From Linanthus parryae (lineage: Eukaryota > Streptophyta > Magnoliopsida > Ericales > Polemoniaceae): a stretch of DNA of 64,000 bases. Below, piece by piece: positions 21,572-32,654 of this stretch. Under the pieces are notes generated by a model that was given only the letters and a program-made list of their open reading frames with translations, was not told the origin of the DNA and made no database searches. The DNA is taken from assembly GCA_023055425.1 (NCBI GenBank), contig JALGPY010000005.1, positions 6,411,501 to 6,475,500 of the forward strand, given 5' to 3'. The position numbers and the translations under genes were made by a program. The first letter of the stretch is position 1; the number at the start of each line of letters is the position of its first letter.

Positions 21572-22519
21572 TGTTAGAAACTTGGTGTTCTTACGAAGAA
21601 GTTTCTGGAAAAATAACAAACACAAATTAAAGAATAAACTGTAAAAACTCACTGATTGAAAGCCGACCGAATGCTGATGTGATATCGAAGACAGTCTCAT
21701 ACATGGATTGCACGGGTTCCTTAAAACAGATTAGCCGCCTGCTAACGAGTGGCTTCTGTCTCCCAGGATAAAGGTCTTCCGGCGTGGTGGTTGAAAGCAC
21801 GTAACCACCAGGCCCAACGAACCGAAAAGTTGGTAGAGAGAGTCTGTTGAGAGAGAATGAATGCAGAGAATTTTCGGTTGTGGTTGAAAACTGGAGAAAG
21901 CATCGAATTTATTGATGGCGGTCGGGCCAAACGGTTACAACCGTTGAACAGAACGGTTGTAACTGTTCTGTTAATTAACAAAATAATATTAATTATTAAT
22001 TAAGTTAATTAAAACAATTAATTAGTTTCTGGCCCAAAAAGATATGGGCCTCAACTAACTACTCCGCCCAACCCACCCACCCACCATACCACGTCACGTC
22101 ACGTCACGGCCCGGCCCGTGCCCGAACCCGAAACCGAGCCGGACGGACGGCGGCGCGCGCGCGCGTGTGGTGGTTCGACCATTGTCTAGGTCCTCTCTCT
22201 TGCACAAAATGTGCTCCACCCAAAGGGCGTGCCCTTATGGTCCAATCTTGAAGTAGATATGGACTTCATGTTCTCCCTTGAACCAAGATGTGGTTCTATT
22301 TTCTTTTCAACACAATTTGTTTGCTCATGAACTCATTTTGAGAGCATGATTTGATCATTCATTCCTTAATGGTTTTTGACAAATGAGTTATCGCAACGAC
22401 CACCAAGTTGCCCTCTATCCGATGATGCAATTGGTGTTGTCAACTCGTATATGAGCCGGATTATAATCGAGCTCAAAGTCGGGTATAAAATACTCATATT
22501 CAAAAACCATTTTCCAACA
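21572..22519 (-). repeat. 3' LTR of copia C
   Basis: The 948-bp LTR runs TG...CA. It contains an extra block of about 70 bp (about 21726-21798) and other small insertions absent from the right LTR. A PPT-like ATGTGGGGGAT (rc of 22520-22530) abuts it. Confidence 0.88.
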
Positions 22520-23126
22520 ATCCCCCACATGAATGACAAATTAGCGCTAATGCTGAAAATGCCAAGTAGTGGGTGACTATCTCAAGTGGTTCATTAATTG
22601 CTTAAGGAAAAGTAATCATAGACTTTGAACTTTACCCTTAGTGAGATGTTATAGGGTATACTGGCTTGTCAGTGAACGAAACGCCTTGAACTGCTTGCCG
22701 CGGTGTATACCTAGTCGATAGCAACCACACAATTAATGGACCTATCCAAATTTGGTTCTCATGGTTGTGTTCATTTTGGCCTTGAAACACTGTCCTGGTT
22801 TCATGAGTAGACTTAGAAGAGATAGCCACATCATCCTCCTAGAACCGGCCCGTTCCTACCCACATAGGTGAGACACATAACGAGTATCCTACATACTCTC
22901 CATAAATCCTTTAAGGTATGGTCTCATTAAAAGCCTTTTTCTTACCATGTCCCTATCACTCGATGTTCATCCTAGGAATGGATTTGGAAACTTTATTTTC
23001 CTGGGTGTGTGATTTATTTATTTGCACTGGTAGTTGGGTTGTCCCTTTTGAACCTAGTTCTTGGGATCTCCAGTCACCTAGGTTGGATTTGCCGCTACGT
23101 GCAACTCTTTACGAGATTGGCTTTAA

Positions 23127-23585
23127 TCACATTCCCCTTGACGAACTTGCAACTAGTTCTCTCGATAAACCTTTAGTCAACGGATCCGCTATGTTTCCTT
23201 TTGACTTTACGTAATCGATCGATATAATACCTCTTGAGAGAAGTTGCCTAATGGTATTATGTCTCCGACGTATATGTCTAGACTTACCATTATACATGCT
23301 ACTTTGTGCTCTACCTATCGCATATTGGCTATCGCAATGAATGCAGATAGGAGGCACGGGTTTCGGCCATGTTGGGATATCTTCGAGGAAGTGGCGAAGC
23401 CATTCTGCTTCTTCCCCTGTCTTGTCTAACGCTATGAATTCTGCTTCCATAGTAGACCTTGCAATGCACGTCTGCTTTGAAGATTTCCAACATATTGCCG
23501 CTCCTCCAAGAGTGAAGACGTATCCACTCGTGGATTTAGAATCCCTTGAATCGGAGATCCAATTGGCATCGCAATATCCTTCCAT
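23127..23585 (-). pseudogene. RNase H segment of copia C pol
   Basis: This 152-residue fragment carries the copia RNase H blocks [21 protein letters not shown] and HCDSQ, and ends with IADPLTKG. It is out of frame with the RT segment upstream. The intervening 180 bp still encode recognisable connector sequence but carry a frameshift. Confidence 0.85.
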
Positions 23586-23767
23586 GACAGCTGGATAGTT
23601 CGAGTATTGTAATCCTAAATTTTTAGTGTATCGAAGATACCTTAATACTCGAGTTAACGCTATCAGTGATCCTTACCAGGGTTACTAGTGAAGCGACTAA
23701 GCTTCCCGATAGCTTGTGCGATGTCCGGCCTTGTACAATTCATAATGTACATGAGGCTTCCTTTTAC

Positions 23768-25159
23768 TTAGGCATATTCTGATTGTTTAACACTTTCGCC
23801 ACGATTCTTAGCGAGATGTAAACTCACATCTACCGGTGTTGTAACCGGCTTGTTATTCCCTTTATCAAATTTTTCGAGTACTTTCTCGATATAATGAGAT
23901 TGGGAAAGACCATAGCCCTCAGCAGTCTTTGTGATTTTAATTAAAATCACATCAGCAATTCCGAGATCTTTCATGTCGAATTTTGTGGACAACAACTTCT
24001 TTGTGTCAAGAATTATTGTCTTGTTGCTCCCCATAATTAGCATGTCATCGCCATACAAACATATTATGACACATTCTTTTGCGACAGTTTTGGAATAAAC
24101 ACATTTGTCGCATTCATTTGTTCGAAATCCATGAACTTTCATGATTTTATCGAATTTTTCGTGCCATTGCTTTGGAGCCTGTTTTAGACCGTAGAGGGAT
24201 TTCTTAAGTCGGCAATATTTGGTGTCGGTTCCCGGAACTTTAAATCCTTTTGGTTGCTCCATATAAATTTTCTCTTCCAATTCTCCGTTTAGGAAGGCTG
24301 TCTTAACATCCATTTGATGAATTTCAAAATTGAAAATAGAAGCAATTGCAATCAACATTCGAATGGATGTTATTCTCGTCACTGGAGAATAGGTATCGAA
24401 GAAATCTAACCCCTCCTTTTGCTTATAACCTTTAGCGACAAGTCTCGCTTTGTACTTATCTATTGTACCATAGGGTTTCAGCTTTTTCTTAAAGATCCAC
24501 TTACAACCTAGGGGCTTGGAGCCTTGAGGAATGTCTACTAATTCCCAAGTATTGTTTTGTAAGATGGACTCAATTTCGCTATTTATGGCCTCTTTCCAAT
24601 ATGGAGCATCAACACTAGACATGGCTTCTCGGTAACTTTTTGGCTCATTTTCCGTTAAATATGTTAGGAATTCAGGTCCAAAATTTTTTGCCGTTTTGGC
24701 TCGTTTACTCCGCCTTACCTCTTCCTCTTGGTCGTTGCCAATGGTTGTCTCATGCGTCCGTTTTCCAGACTCTTGTACTTCCTTTACTTTGTAAGGAAAG
24801 ATATCTTCGAAGAAGGAGGCATTGGTCAACTCAATAATAGTGTTTTCGTGAATGTCTGGTATTTCTGATTTGTGTACCAGAAATCGATGAGCACTACTAT
24901 TAGCCGCATATCCAATGAAGATGCAGTCTTTTGTTTTAGGTCCTAACTTGACCTTTTTCGGTAGAGGGGTCGCAACTTTTGCAAGACACCCCCACACTCG
25001 CAAGTGTTTGTATGAGGGCGTTCGACCTTTCCATAGTTCATATGGGGTTTTCTCGAAGTTCTTTTTCGGTATTCTACTTAGAATGTAGTTTGCGCTTAGT
25101 AGAGCTTCCCCCCACAAGTTCTGAGGCAGTCCTGAACTCAAAAGTAATGCGTTTAGCAT
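23768..25159 (-). pseudogene. integrase C-terminus and reverse transcriptase of copia C
   Basis: This 463-residue frame covers the end of integrase (WGEALLSANYILSRIP) and most of RT, including KARLVAKGYKQ and QMDVKTAFLNGELEEKIYM. The catalytic box reads YGDD in place of copia YVDD, a change next to the two metal-binding Asp residues. It is in the same frame as the upstream integrase fragment but separated from it by one TAG stop at about 25160. Confidence 0.88.
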
Positions 25160-25162
25160 TTC

Positions 25163-25621
25163 CTATAATGTTCGATTTTTCCTTTCCACAACCCCATTTT
25201 GTTGAGGTGTATAGGGTGCCGATGTTTGATGAATGATTCCATTTTTAGCGCATATGTCAATGAAAGGCGAATCATATTCCCCTCCACGATCACTCCGAAG
25301 TATTTTAATCTTCTTGTTAAGTTGCTTTTCCACTTCGGACTTGTATTGATTGAAGGCGTCCAATGCTTCATCTCGACTATGTAATAAGTAGACGTAACAA
25401 TACTTAGTATAGTCGTCAATGAATGTAATGAAGTATTTCTTCCCATTCCTGGTTTGCACAAACTTTAAATCACAAATATCGGTGTGAATTAGTTCGAGAG
25501 GACTTGTTGATTTCGTACCAATTGGTTTGAACAATTTCTTAGTCAATTTAGCCTCGACACAAATTTCACATTTCTGGTTCAAGTCAATACTACCGTTAGG
25601 AAGATGGCCCAATTTCATCAA
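25163..25621 (-). pseudogene. integrase core segment of copia C
   Basis: This 152-residue fragment holds the second half of the zinc domain (CEIC) and the catalytic triad D48, D111 and E147, with 35 residues between the last two. It ends at a TAG inside the NRTL-EML block, so one substitution separates it from the next segment. It is frameshifted relative to Gag-PR. Confidence 0.87.
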
Positions 25622-27075
25622 TTTACGAATGGAGTTGTAATTGACAATTTGACATGACCCAATCGATTATGCCATAAACAAGAAGAGGACTCCGACAAGT
25701 AATTAACTGAAGCTTTCTTATTCATAGTAGGGATCATAGTCAATACATTAAGTTTGAAGAGCCCATCTTTAAGGTACCCTTTCCCAAGATATTCCCCCGA
25801 CTTAGTCAATACAAACTTGTCGGACTCAAATACTAGTTTGAAACCTTTTTTGCTAAGTACAGCTCCCGAAACTAAGTTTTTCCGTATATCTGGAACATGG
25901 AGAACATCATGAAGAGTGATAGTCTTTCCCGAGGTCATTTTCAGCGCTATCTTCCCTTTCCCTTTAATTGCGGATGTGGCTGAATTCCCCATGTAGAGAG
26001 GTTCCTCGTTTTCGACTTCCTCGTAGGGCGAGAACATCTTCTTATCGGAGCAAATGTGTCGGGTAGCCCCCGTATCAATCCACCACTCCTTAGGGTTACT
26101 TCCGCCAAGGTTGACTTCGGATACGACGGCGGCGTAGTTGTCTCCATCGTCGGTTTCTGCTAGTTGTGCTTCCGGTTTCTTCCCTTTAGAGGTTTTCTTT
26201 TTCTTGCGACAGTCCTTGATTTTGTGGCCTGTTTTACCACAATTGGGGCACTTCCCGGTGAACTTCTTCTTCTCGGCCTGATTTGAGTCAGATTTCCGCT
26301 TGAGATTGTTCTCGGGCCTTTCTTCCACCACGTTAACTTTGGACTGTTGGCTTGATGAGGGCCAGTCGTCAGCAAGTCGATTCCCTTCCTCGATGCGGAG
26401 CCGAACGATTAGTTCCTCCACTGACATCTCCTTGTGCTTGTGCTTGAGGTAGTTCTTGTAATTCTTCCAAGCCGGCGGCAATTTGTGTATCATGACGCCG
26501 ACTAGGAATTCTTCAGGAAGATGCATCTTTTCTGCAATTACATCATGAATAATACATTGAAATTCCTGAACTTGGGCCATAATGCCCCTAGAATCTACCA
26601 TCCTATACTCCATAAAGTTTTCAACGACAAACTTTTTGGCGCCCGCGTCCTCAGTTTTATATTTCTTTTCAAGGGACTGCCAAAGTTCTTTTGCCGTTTT
26701 AACCGCAGAATCAACATTATACAGTTGGTCATCTAAACTATTTAGTACATAGTTTCTTGCTAAGAAATCAGAATGATTCCATGCTTGGACCGCTTGCACT
26801 GTTTGTTGATCCGCGTCTTCTGGACAAGCAGGAGCGTCTTCTTTGAGAAATTTTGCGAGGCTCAAAGTCGTGAGATAGAACAACATTTTCTGTTGCCCTC
26901 TTTTGAAGTCCTTCCCGCTGAATTTCTCCAGTTTATCCACATGATGGGAACCGACTGCAAGAACCGGGTTTGTAGGGACTGTCACGTTATTGGACGTTCC
27001 ACACTCTTGGATCTCAGTAGTCTTTTCTGCCATTTCTGAAATGGAGAAACTGTCAATAATTTGACTAAACAGCAA
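25618..27075 (-). CDS. gag: copia C Gag-protease with integrase start (truncated frame)
   Basis: This is a 485-residue frame. Residues about 45-235 match copia Gag (KYKTEDAGAKKFVVENF block). A zinc knuckle lies at C276, C279, H284 and C289. The protease site is DTGA at 334-337 within WWIDTGATRHIC. The frame then reaches the integrase WHNRLGHV block before going out of frame. The natural start is probably Met15 (MAEKTTEIQ), since the first 14 residues look like leader. A Gag-PR product could still be made, but not as a full polyprotein. Confidence 0.85.
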   Translation of the reverse strand: MLFSQIIDSFSISEMAEKTTEIQECGTSNNVTVPTNPVLAVGSHHVDKLEKFSGKDFKRGQQKMLFYLTTLSLAKFLKEDAPACPEDADQQTVQAVQAWNHSDFLARNYVLNSLDDQLYNVDSAVKTAKELWQSLEKKYKTEDAGAKKFVVENFMEYRMVDSRGIMAQVQEFQCIIHDVIAEKMHLPEEFLVGVMIHKLPPAWKNYKNYLKHKHKEMSVEELIVRLRIEEGNRLADDWPSSSQQSKVNVVEERPENNLKRKSDSNQAEKKKFTGKCPNCGKTGHKIKDCRKKKKTSKGKKPEAQLAETDDGDNYAAVVSEVNLGGSNPKEWWIDTGATRHICSDKKMFSPYEEVENEEPLYMGNSATSAIKGKGKIALKMTSGKTITLHDVLHVPDIRKNLVSGAVLSKKGFKLVFESDKFVLTKSGEYLGKGYLKDGLFKLNVLTMIPTMNKKASVNYLSESSSCLWHNRLGHVKLSITTPFVN

Positions 27076-27333
27076 TTAACAGATGAATATAACAAATCTG
27101 TTAACACTTGACTAAATATTAACAGTCAGTACAATATTTTACAAAAAATCTGTTAAGTCAGATTGTTTAAGAAGATCTGTCAATAATTTAAATACAGGTA
27201 AAACTTTATTGACAGATTTAATCTTTGCTGCAAGGAACTGGTTAGAACAAAATAAAAGAAGCAGAAGCAGATTGTAAAAAGGAATCTGGTACCGTGTTTA
27301 TTAATTTTACAGAAACCTAATTTGTTCTAAGAT

Positions 27334-28176
27334 TGTTATAAACTTGGTGTTCTTACGAAGAAGTTTCTGGAAAAATAACAAACACAGATTAAAGAATAAA
27401 CTGTAAAAACTCACTGATTGAAAGCCGACCGAATGCTGCTGTGATATCGAAGACATTCTCGTACATGGATTGCACGGGTTCCTTAACGTAACCACCAGGC
27501 CCAACGAACCGAAAAGTTGGTAGAGAGAGTCTGTTGTTTGAGAGAGAGAATGAATGCAGAGAATTTTCGGCTGTGGTTGAAAACTGGAGAAAGCATCGAA
27601 TTTATTGAGAGAAAGATGGCGGTTGGCAGTCGGGCCGAACGGTTGTAACTGTTCTGTTAATTAACAAAATAATATTAATTATTAATTAAGTTAATTACAA
27701 CAATTAATTAGTTTCTGGCCCAAAAAGATATGGGCCTCAACTAACTACTCAGCCCAACCCACCCACCATACCACGTCGCGGCCCGTGCCCGAACCGGCCG
27801 GACGGCGACGGCCCGCGCGCGCGCGCGGTGGTTTTACCATTGTCTAGGTCCTCTCTCCTGCACAAAATGTGCTCCACCCAAAGGGCGTGCCCTTATGGTC
27901 CAATCTTGAAGTAGATATGGACTTCATGTTCTCCCTTGAACCAAGATGTGGTTCTATTTTTTTTGAACACAAGTTGTTTGCTCATGAACTCATATTGAGA
28001 GCATGATTTGATCATTCATTCCTTAATGGTTTTTGACAAATGAGTTATCGCAACGACCACCAAGTTTCCCTCTATCCGATGATGCAATTGGTGTTGACAA
28101 CTCGTATATGAGCCGGATTATAATCGAGCTCAAAGTCGGGTATAAAATACCCATCTTCAAAAACCATTTTCCAACA
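27334..28176 (-). repeat. 5' LTR of copia C
   Basis: This 843-bp partner of 21572-22519 shares the same TG and CA ends. GC-rich segments near 27770-27830 have diverged by indels from the left copy. Confidence 0.88.
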
Positions 28177-28181
28177 GAAAT

Positions 28182-28678
28182 TAGTTGGTCCTTAAACACC
28201 GGAGCACTGTGACGATGTCCTTACCAATGGGTGGCCATCTTTGTAACCAAGCGGTCACAAGCCTATTCTCATCCGTCTTTATTTTAACTCTGAACATGTT
28301 AAGTATAGATATTGCAAACGGTTGCAGAGTTATGTACAGATTTAACTTTTATATGTAGTTTGCAGGCTATTACAATATTGTTATTTACCCGAGAAGAATG
28401 ATGATGATGACGACGAATCATGAAAATAGTGATTTTGGGTCCGTTTCGATTCTTCCTGGTCTTTTGCTTAACCCTTGTCCTCATCGTTTCTCTCTGCAAA
28501 ATTCTTACCTTTTTTCTGAGAGTATCTATTGCCTGGTATTTCACCTCTATTTCTTCACTTTTTCTTCCCACAAAAAAAAAATAAATAAATAAATAAAATT
28601 GACAAAGTAGTAATTATCACCTTCACAGACTACATAATCTTCTGATGCACATAGTGTTACTTTTTCTCTTTATTCACA
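28182..28678. other. sequence upstream of the IDD fragment, no gene
   Basis: No coding region is recognised. It joins smoothly with the sequence left of copia C across the gaaat duplication, so it is older genomic DNA and may hold upstream sequence of the IDD gene. Confidence 0.5.
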
Positions 28679-28687
28679 TATATATAC
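28679..28687 (+). promoter_or_regulatory. candidate TATA box for the IDD fragment
   Basis: tatatatac lies about 450 bp before the likely IDD start codon, with pyrimidine-rich, leader-like sequence in between. Position and composition suit a plant promoter but there is no direct support. Confidence 0.4.
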
Positions 28688-29135
28688 AGGGACACAGATA
28701 GCTACAAAACCAGAGAGCATCTCATTAGTCCCATACCAGAGTCCTCTCTTCAAACCAGAAAGCAACAATACCCCCCAATCTTCTTGAAATTGGTCCAAGA
28801 GAGATTTCCAAAAAATAGACACATCTGTGAAAATAATTTGTTGCAGAGAGAGCAATCCATGTTTAGATAGTGACTTACTACTACAAAAACATTTTTTTTT
28901 TTTTGAGATTTTTGTTTTTGTCTTTGAAGAGAAGCACTCAATTGTTCTTTGCTGAAGTGTCACTGCTGTTGCCACCTGTTCATCAATCTTGTTTTTCTAC
29001 CAAAATCCTCTTGTGGGTTGTGCAAGATATCAAAAAAAGGCCAGTTTTTTGTTGTTCAAGAATCAAATCAAACCTCCCAAAGTGGTGGGTTGTGTTTGGT
29101 TTTCTCTGTTTTGTAATCTTGTTTTTCATAGAAAT

Positions 29136-29791
29136 ATGTTTGCAGCAATCATGCCTAGCTCAGCTTCTCTCTCTGAAGAAACCAGTGTTTCATCTGGTAA
29201 TACTAGAAGAGTCCATGACTTTGCTAGCTTAAATCCAATGGTTTCCACCATTAATTCTCAGCATCAACACCAGCAACAGAATCATCAGAAGATCAAGAAG
29301 AAGAGGAACCTCCCAGGAAACCCAGGTAAGAAAACTCAATGATCCAATTTTTAAACCTAAAGACTCTATGCTTATTTCCAAGGTTCAAGTTTTAGCCCTA
29401 AAGACTGAATTTTTAATTGTTTATGTTTCAGACCCAGATGCTGAAGTGATAGCATTATCACCCAAGACCCTTCTTGCAACCAACAGATTTGTGTGTGAGG
29501 TGTGCAACAAAGGGTTTCAGAGGGATCAGAACCTTCAGCTTCACAGAAGAGGCCATAACCTTCCATGGAAGCTGAAGCAAAGGAGTGGCAAAGAAGTGAG
29601 AAACATCACCCTTCTAGGGCTCTTGGTGACCTCACAGGGATCAAGAAACATTTCTGCAGGAAACATGGGGAGAAGAAGTGGAAGTGTGAGAAGTGCTCAA
29701 AGATCTATGCTGTTCAATCTGATTGGAAAGCTCACTCTAAAACATGTGGAACTAGAGAGTATAGATGTGATTGTGGAACCCTTTTCTCCAG
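29136..29791 (+). pseudogene. INDETERMINATE DOMAIN (IDD) C2H2 zinc-finger gene fragment
   Basis: Exon 1 (29136-29325) encodes a Ser/Gln-rich start and the basic KKKRNLPGNP signature. Intron 1 (29326-29431) has GT...AG ends. Exon 2 (29432-29791) encodes DPDAEVIALSPKTL, the first finger (CEVCNKGFQRDQNLQLHRRG) and HNLPWKLKQR. After KEVR the frame is wrong. The expected sequence resumes one frame away as HHPSRALGDLTGIKKH, then KWKCEKCSKIYAVQSDWKAH. About 37 bp are missing compared with the family, removing the Cys pair of finger 2. A donor site follows CDCGTLFSR at the usual IDD position, but I found no third exon. The FCRKHGEKKW block resembles the IDD14/15/16 (SGR5) group. IDD proteins are nuclear transcription factors. 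This copy should not make one. Confidence 0.85.
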
Positions 29792-29872
29792 GTAATTTTT
29801 ACTTTGCTTTTCGATAAAGACGCTGATCTTGGTATTTCGTTAAACTGTTTTTCCTGTTTTTAAACTGATACT

Positions 29873-30012
29873 GGATTGTTTGGATGAGCTTAAATCAGCT
29901 GAAATTATATCAGTTTATTCGAATGACTCGTTCAGCCTCTCTCATTACTTCAACCAGTCATTCTAATAAGCTGATATAATTTCAGCTGATTTAAGCTCAT
30001 CCAAACAAACCC
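29873..30012. mobile_element. foldback MITE
   Basis: Two arms of about 56 bp (29873-29928 and 29956-30012) are inverted copies with few mismatches, so nearly the whole element can fold into one hairpin. Ends read ggattgtttggatgagc and its inverse. A possible short duplication (actg) flanks it. The superfamily is uncertain. It lies in what was the second IDD intron. Confidence 0.8.
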
Positions 30013-30016
30013 ACTG

Positions 30017-31152
30017 TATTCTAAATGTTGGCAACGAGTTAACTTGAGAAACCCTAAACCAAGATTCTTAGATTGGTAAACATCTTGTGCCTTGCTCTTT
30101 GGTTTTCACCAATTTAGGGCATTGATGTGACTTGATAGGGTTGTTGGTCTATGGTTTAAAGTGGGAAGTTCCACAGTCATTGAACTGGAAGGTTTTCAAT
30201 GTTTTTTCTTGTTTTAGTGTGGGTTTGGTCTTTGAGGTTGCTCTTACACTAGAATGGTAAGCTTTGCATGGAATATGTGTCTGTAGAGTTAATGCCAGTG
30301 ACAGGGTACATGGAAGTGGACGCCATTAATGTAAGTACTTGTCACTAATGACGTGACATTTGAAGGAAAAACGAAAACCAAACAATTCGCAACAAAATCT
30401 GTCCTCAAAAACCCGCCGCCCACTGCGACGGTAACCCTCGCCGCCCTCTGCGACGATTTCCGATCGAATCCTCTGCAAACGGAGGTCCGTTGATCGCAAA
30501 CGCGCCTCCTGTTCTTCGCTTTGACTTTGATCAACGTTTCTGCTCACCTCAGCGCGCGCTTCAAACCTTCTCGGTCGCTACTCATCTTCTCGAATTTCGG
30601 CTATTCGACTCGTCTTCTCGGCTTCTTGGCTTTGAGTTCCAGTCGGTGGTCATCTACAATCAGTTTGGTCAAATTCAATTTCGATTTGTTTGGGTTACAA
30701 TTCTTTAATAGAATTTCTTGTGGGTCTCATCATTTCCGACAAACAACTTTGTGTGGGTTTGATTTTGTTTGAAACACAGATCAGTACCCAACTTCAATTG
30801 TGGGTTTCAAAGCAGAATGTGACTCAAAGGATTGTTTAGTGGCTTTGATTTTTTTCACTGGTGGGTGGCAATCATTACTTTCTAAGTGTGGGGCGCTCCT
30901 ACTTGGAGCATAATTACCGAGAGTATATTTGCTCCTCTAAATCTTCAGTAGTGCTTCTCTTCGTGATCATCCACAATGCCGATCGCCAAGCAAACTGCTG
31001 CACCTCCCCTAGCACGCCCAAGCAATAGTAATCGTCGTCAATTTGGCCAGAAATGTCGTGAACGCACTAAACAGCGCCCACAACAACACCCTGCCCCACC
31101 TGCCTCTCCTCACGGCAGCAAGGTGTGGTGTCCCGCCCCGTCGTCAAAGTGA
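30017..31152 (+). other. unassigned region with a possible small ORF at 30976-31152
   Basis: From about 30340 the composition shifts to a leader-like, CG-containing sequence. An ATG at 30976 opens 58 codons of a Pro/Arg/Gln-rich peptide (start MPIAKQTAAPPLARP) ending at TGA 31152. I recognise no domain. This could be the 5' end of a captured host gene or chance. No IDD exon 3 is present here. Confidence 0.35.
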
Positions 31153-31460
31153 CCCGGTTACGGGTTAAAAAGTCAATTGGTGCATTTCAGATGAGACGGA
31201 GTGGTATATCAGAATCATATGTAAATACAAATGTCATCTGATATCAAGCAATCAGAAGATTGATTGATTGATCGAAGGCAGAACCATTCTCGCTTCCTCG
31301 GTAGTAGTCTCGGGGGAGGCTTGGGTTTCGCAGTCAGAAGCAAAAGAGAGACAATGTAGGGTTAAATGTTCGACCTAATTGAAATAAATTCTCGGGGTTG
31401 ATTGCATTTTAACACCCCCCCCCCCCCCGGGTTGGGGTTTGTGCGAAAGACCCCGGGGTC
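31153..31460. other. intergenic with a 14-base C run
   Basis: There is no gene. A C homopolymer sits at about 31415-31428. At about 31144 the run gtcaaagtgacccgg resembles the terminal repeat of the 34151 foldback element. Confidence 0.6.
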
Positions 31461-31760
31461 TCTCTCTTTTTTTGTCGAAAATTATATCATAGAAAATAAG
31501 TATTACATACAACTTTCACTTTCCACTATCAAACTAAACTCTATATTTCCATCTATGCAATCTTCAGCCTACCCAAGTTTAACCAGGTTAACAAGAATAT
31601 TAGCCAGCTTGTTTGCTTCTCTTCTAACCCAAACACATTTTGCAGAGGAGACCTCCAACGATCTTCTGATATCATTTAAGATTGCATCAATCTCTCGAAA
31701 ACTAGAAGTACCCTTACCAAATCAATAAGTAATTTGGCATCACCTTCATCGAATTTCTTT
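31461..31760 (-). pseudogene. 3' tail of a LINE with RNase H (RVT_3) remnant
   Basis: On the minus strand, EGDAKLLIDL is followed after a frameshift by IDAILNDIRRSLEV and CVWVRREANKLANILV, the C-terminal blocks of the plant LINE RNase H domain, then a TAG. A short 3' tail ends in an A-rich run (rc of about 31465-31475). Only the last 90 or so codons survive, as expected of a 5'-truncated LINE. Confidence 0.75.
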
Positions 31761-32250
31761 CCCATAAAGAAACAGAGAACGAAAGGAAATAGGCGTAGAT
31801 GAGTTGGTGAAAGAATGAGACACGGATGTGTTGAAGGTAGCAGTGTCAATAAGGGTAAAGTTGGAAAGCACAACAAAATATAGTGCATGCATAAATTAAT
31901 AGTAGTGTAAGAATCAGCTCCCTTTATGTTTTTCATTTTGTAAGGTAACCCGTACTTGTGCCGTCAAAAATATTTATTTGACATTTGTGTTATACTCATA
32001 GGCTGATGATATATCTGGATTTCACTCCAATACTCATATCCCAATTATTGTTGGATCTCAAATGCCATACGAAATTACTGGGAATTAGAAGATAATAAGT
32101 GTAAATTACACGCAAAAGTCACAAGCAACAAAAAATAGGTAAAAAAACTAACAATTTCATTGATAAAGAAAGACGGACTACAGATAAACCCACTTCTCAA
32201 CAAAATTAACTGCTTGCACAAGTTCATTTCCTTTGTTTCCACTGGTTTAT
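31761..32250. other. intergenic, nothing recognised
   Basis: AT-rich sequence without recognisable domains or termini. Confidence 0.55.
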
Positions 32251-32251
32251 A

Positions 32252-32620
32252 TCAACCACCAAATTCTGCCTCTTTCTCTCGTACGTGATCCCTCACATCT
32301 TCATCCAAGTCGAGGACACGTTTCAGCGATAGTGCCACTAGAAATCAACAAAATAATTTAGAACAGATCGAAAAACCACAGAGTTGAACAAAATAAAACA
32401 CCAAATATAGATCTATCTCCTATTGTCCACTCGGAGTCCCTGCAGGGCTCTGAGACGCTGGAGATAGTCCGAGGCCGCTCTAGTCTGCTATAGGAGATAA
32501 AATGTCTGAACGAGCTCAACATGTTTGGTCTCCAACCGATTTTCAGTTTGGGTGATCTCAACACTGAGCTGGAGGTGTTTCCTCTCATGGAAGCGAACAT
32601 CCTCATAGAGTTCCATGTAT
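32252..32620 (-). pseudogene. possible decayed two-exon coding fragment
   Basis: Reading the minus strand from about 32620, one frame gives a charged, coiled-coil-like stretch (ELYEDVRFHERKHLQL, then TENRLETKHVELVQTF), broken by a stop. It continues DYLQRLRALQGLRVDNRR. After an AT-rich gap ending in TTGATTTCTAG, an open piece LSLKRVLDLDEDVRDHV ends at 32252. This looks like two exons of an unknown protein, now damaged. The family is not recognised. Confidence 0.35.
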
Positions 32621-32654
32621 TAATTGTATAAGATGATGTTTGAATGCGAGGCAT

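Larger units (their letters stand above)
21572..28176 (-). mobile_element. Ty1/copia retrotransposon C (decayed)
   Basis: This 6.6-kb element is flanked by gaaat (21567-21571 and 28177-28181). The LTRs are 948 and 843 bp and differ by several indels and substitutions, so it is older than A or D. The order gag, PR, IN, RT, RH on the minus strand fits copia. The coding region is split by two frameshifts and one in-frame stop. I found no initiator-Met PBS directly beside the 5' LTR. Confidence 0.92.

Noticed and set aside
31415..31428. C homopolymer as a structural signal
   Set aside because: A single short homopolymer, probably slippage or sequencing noise.
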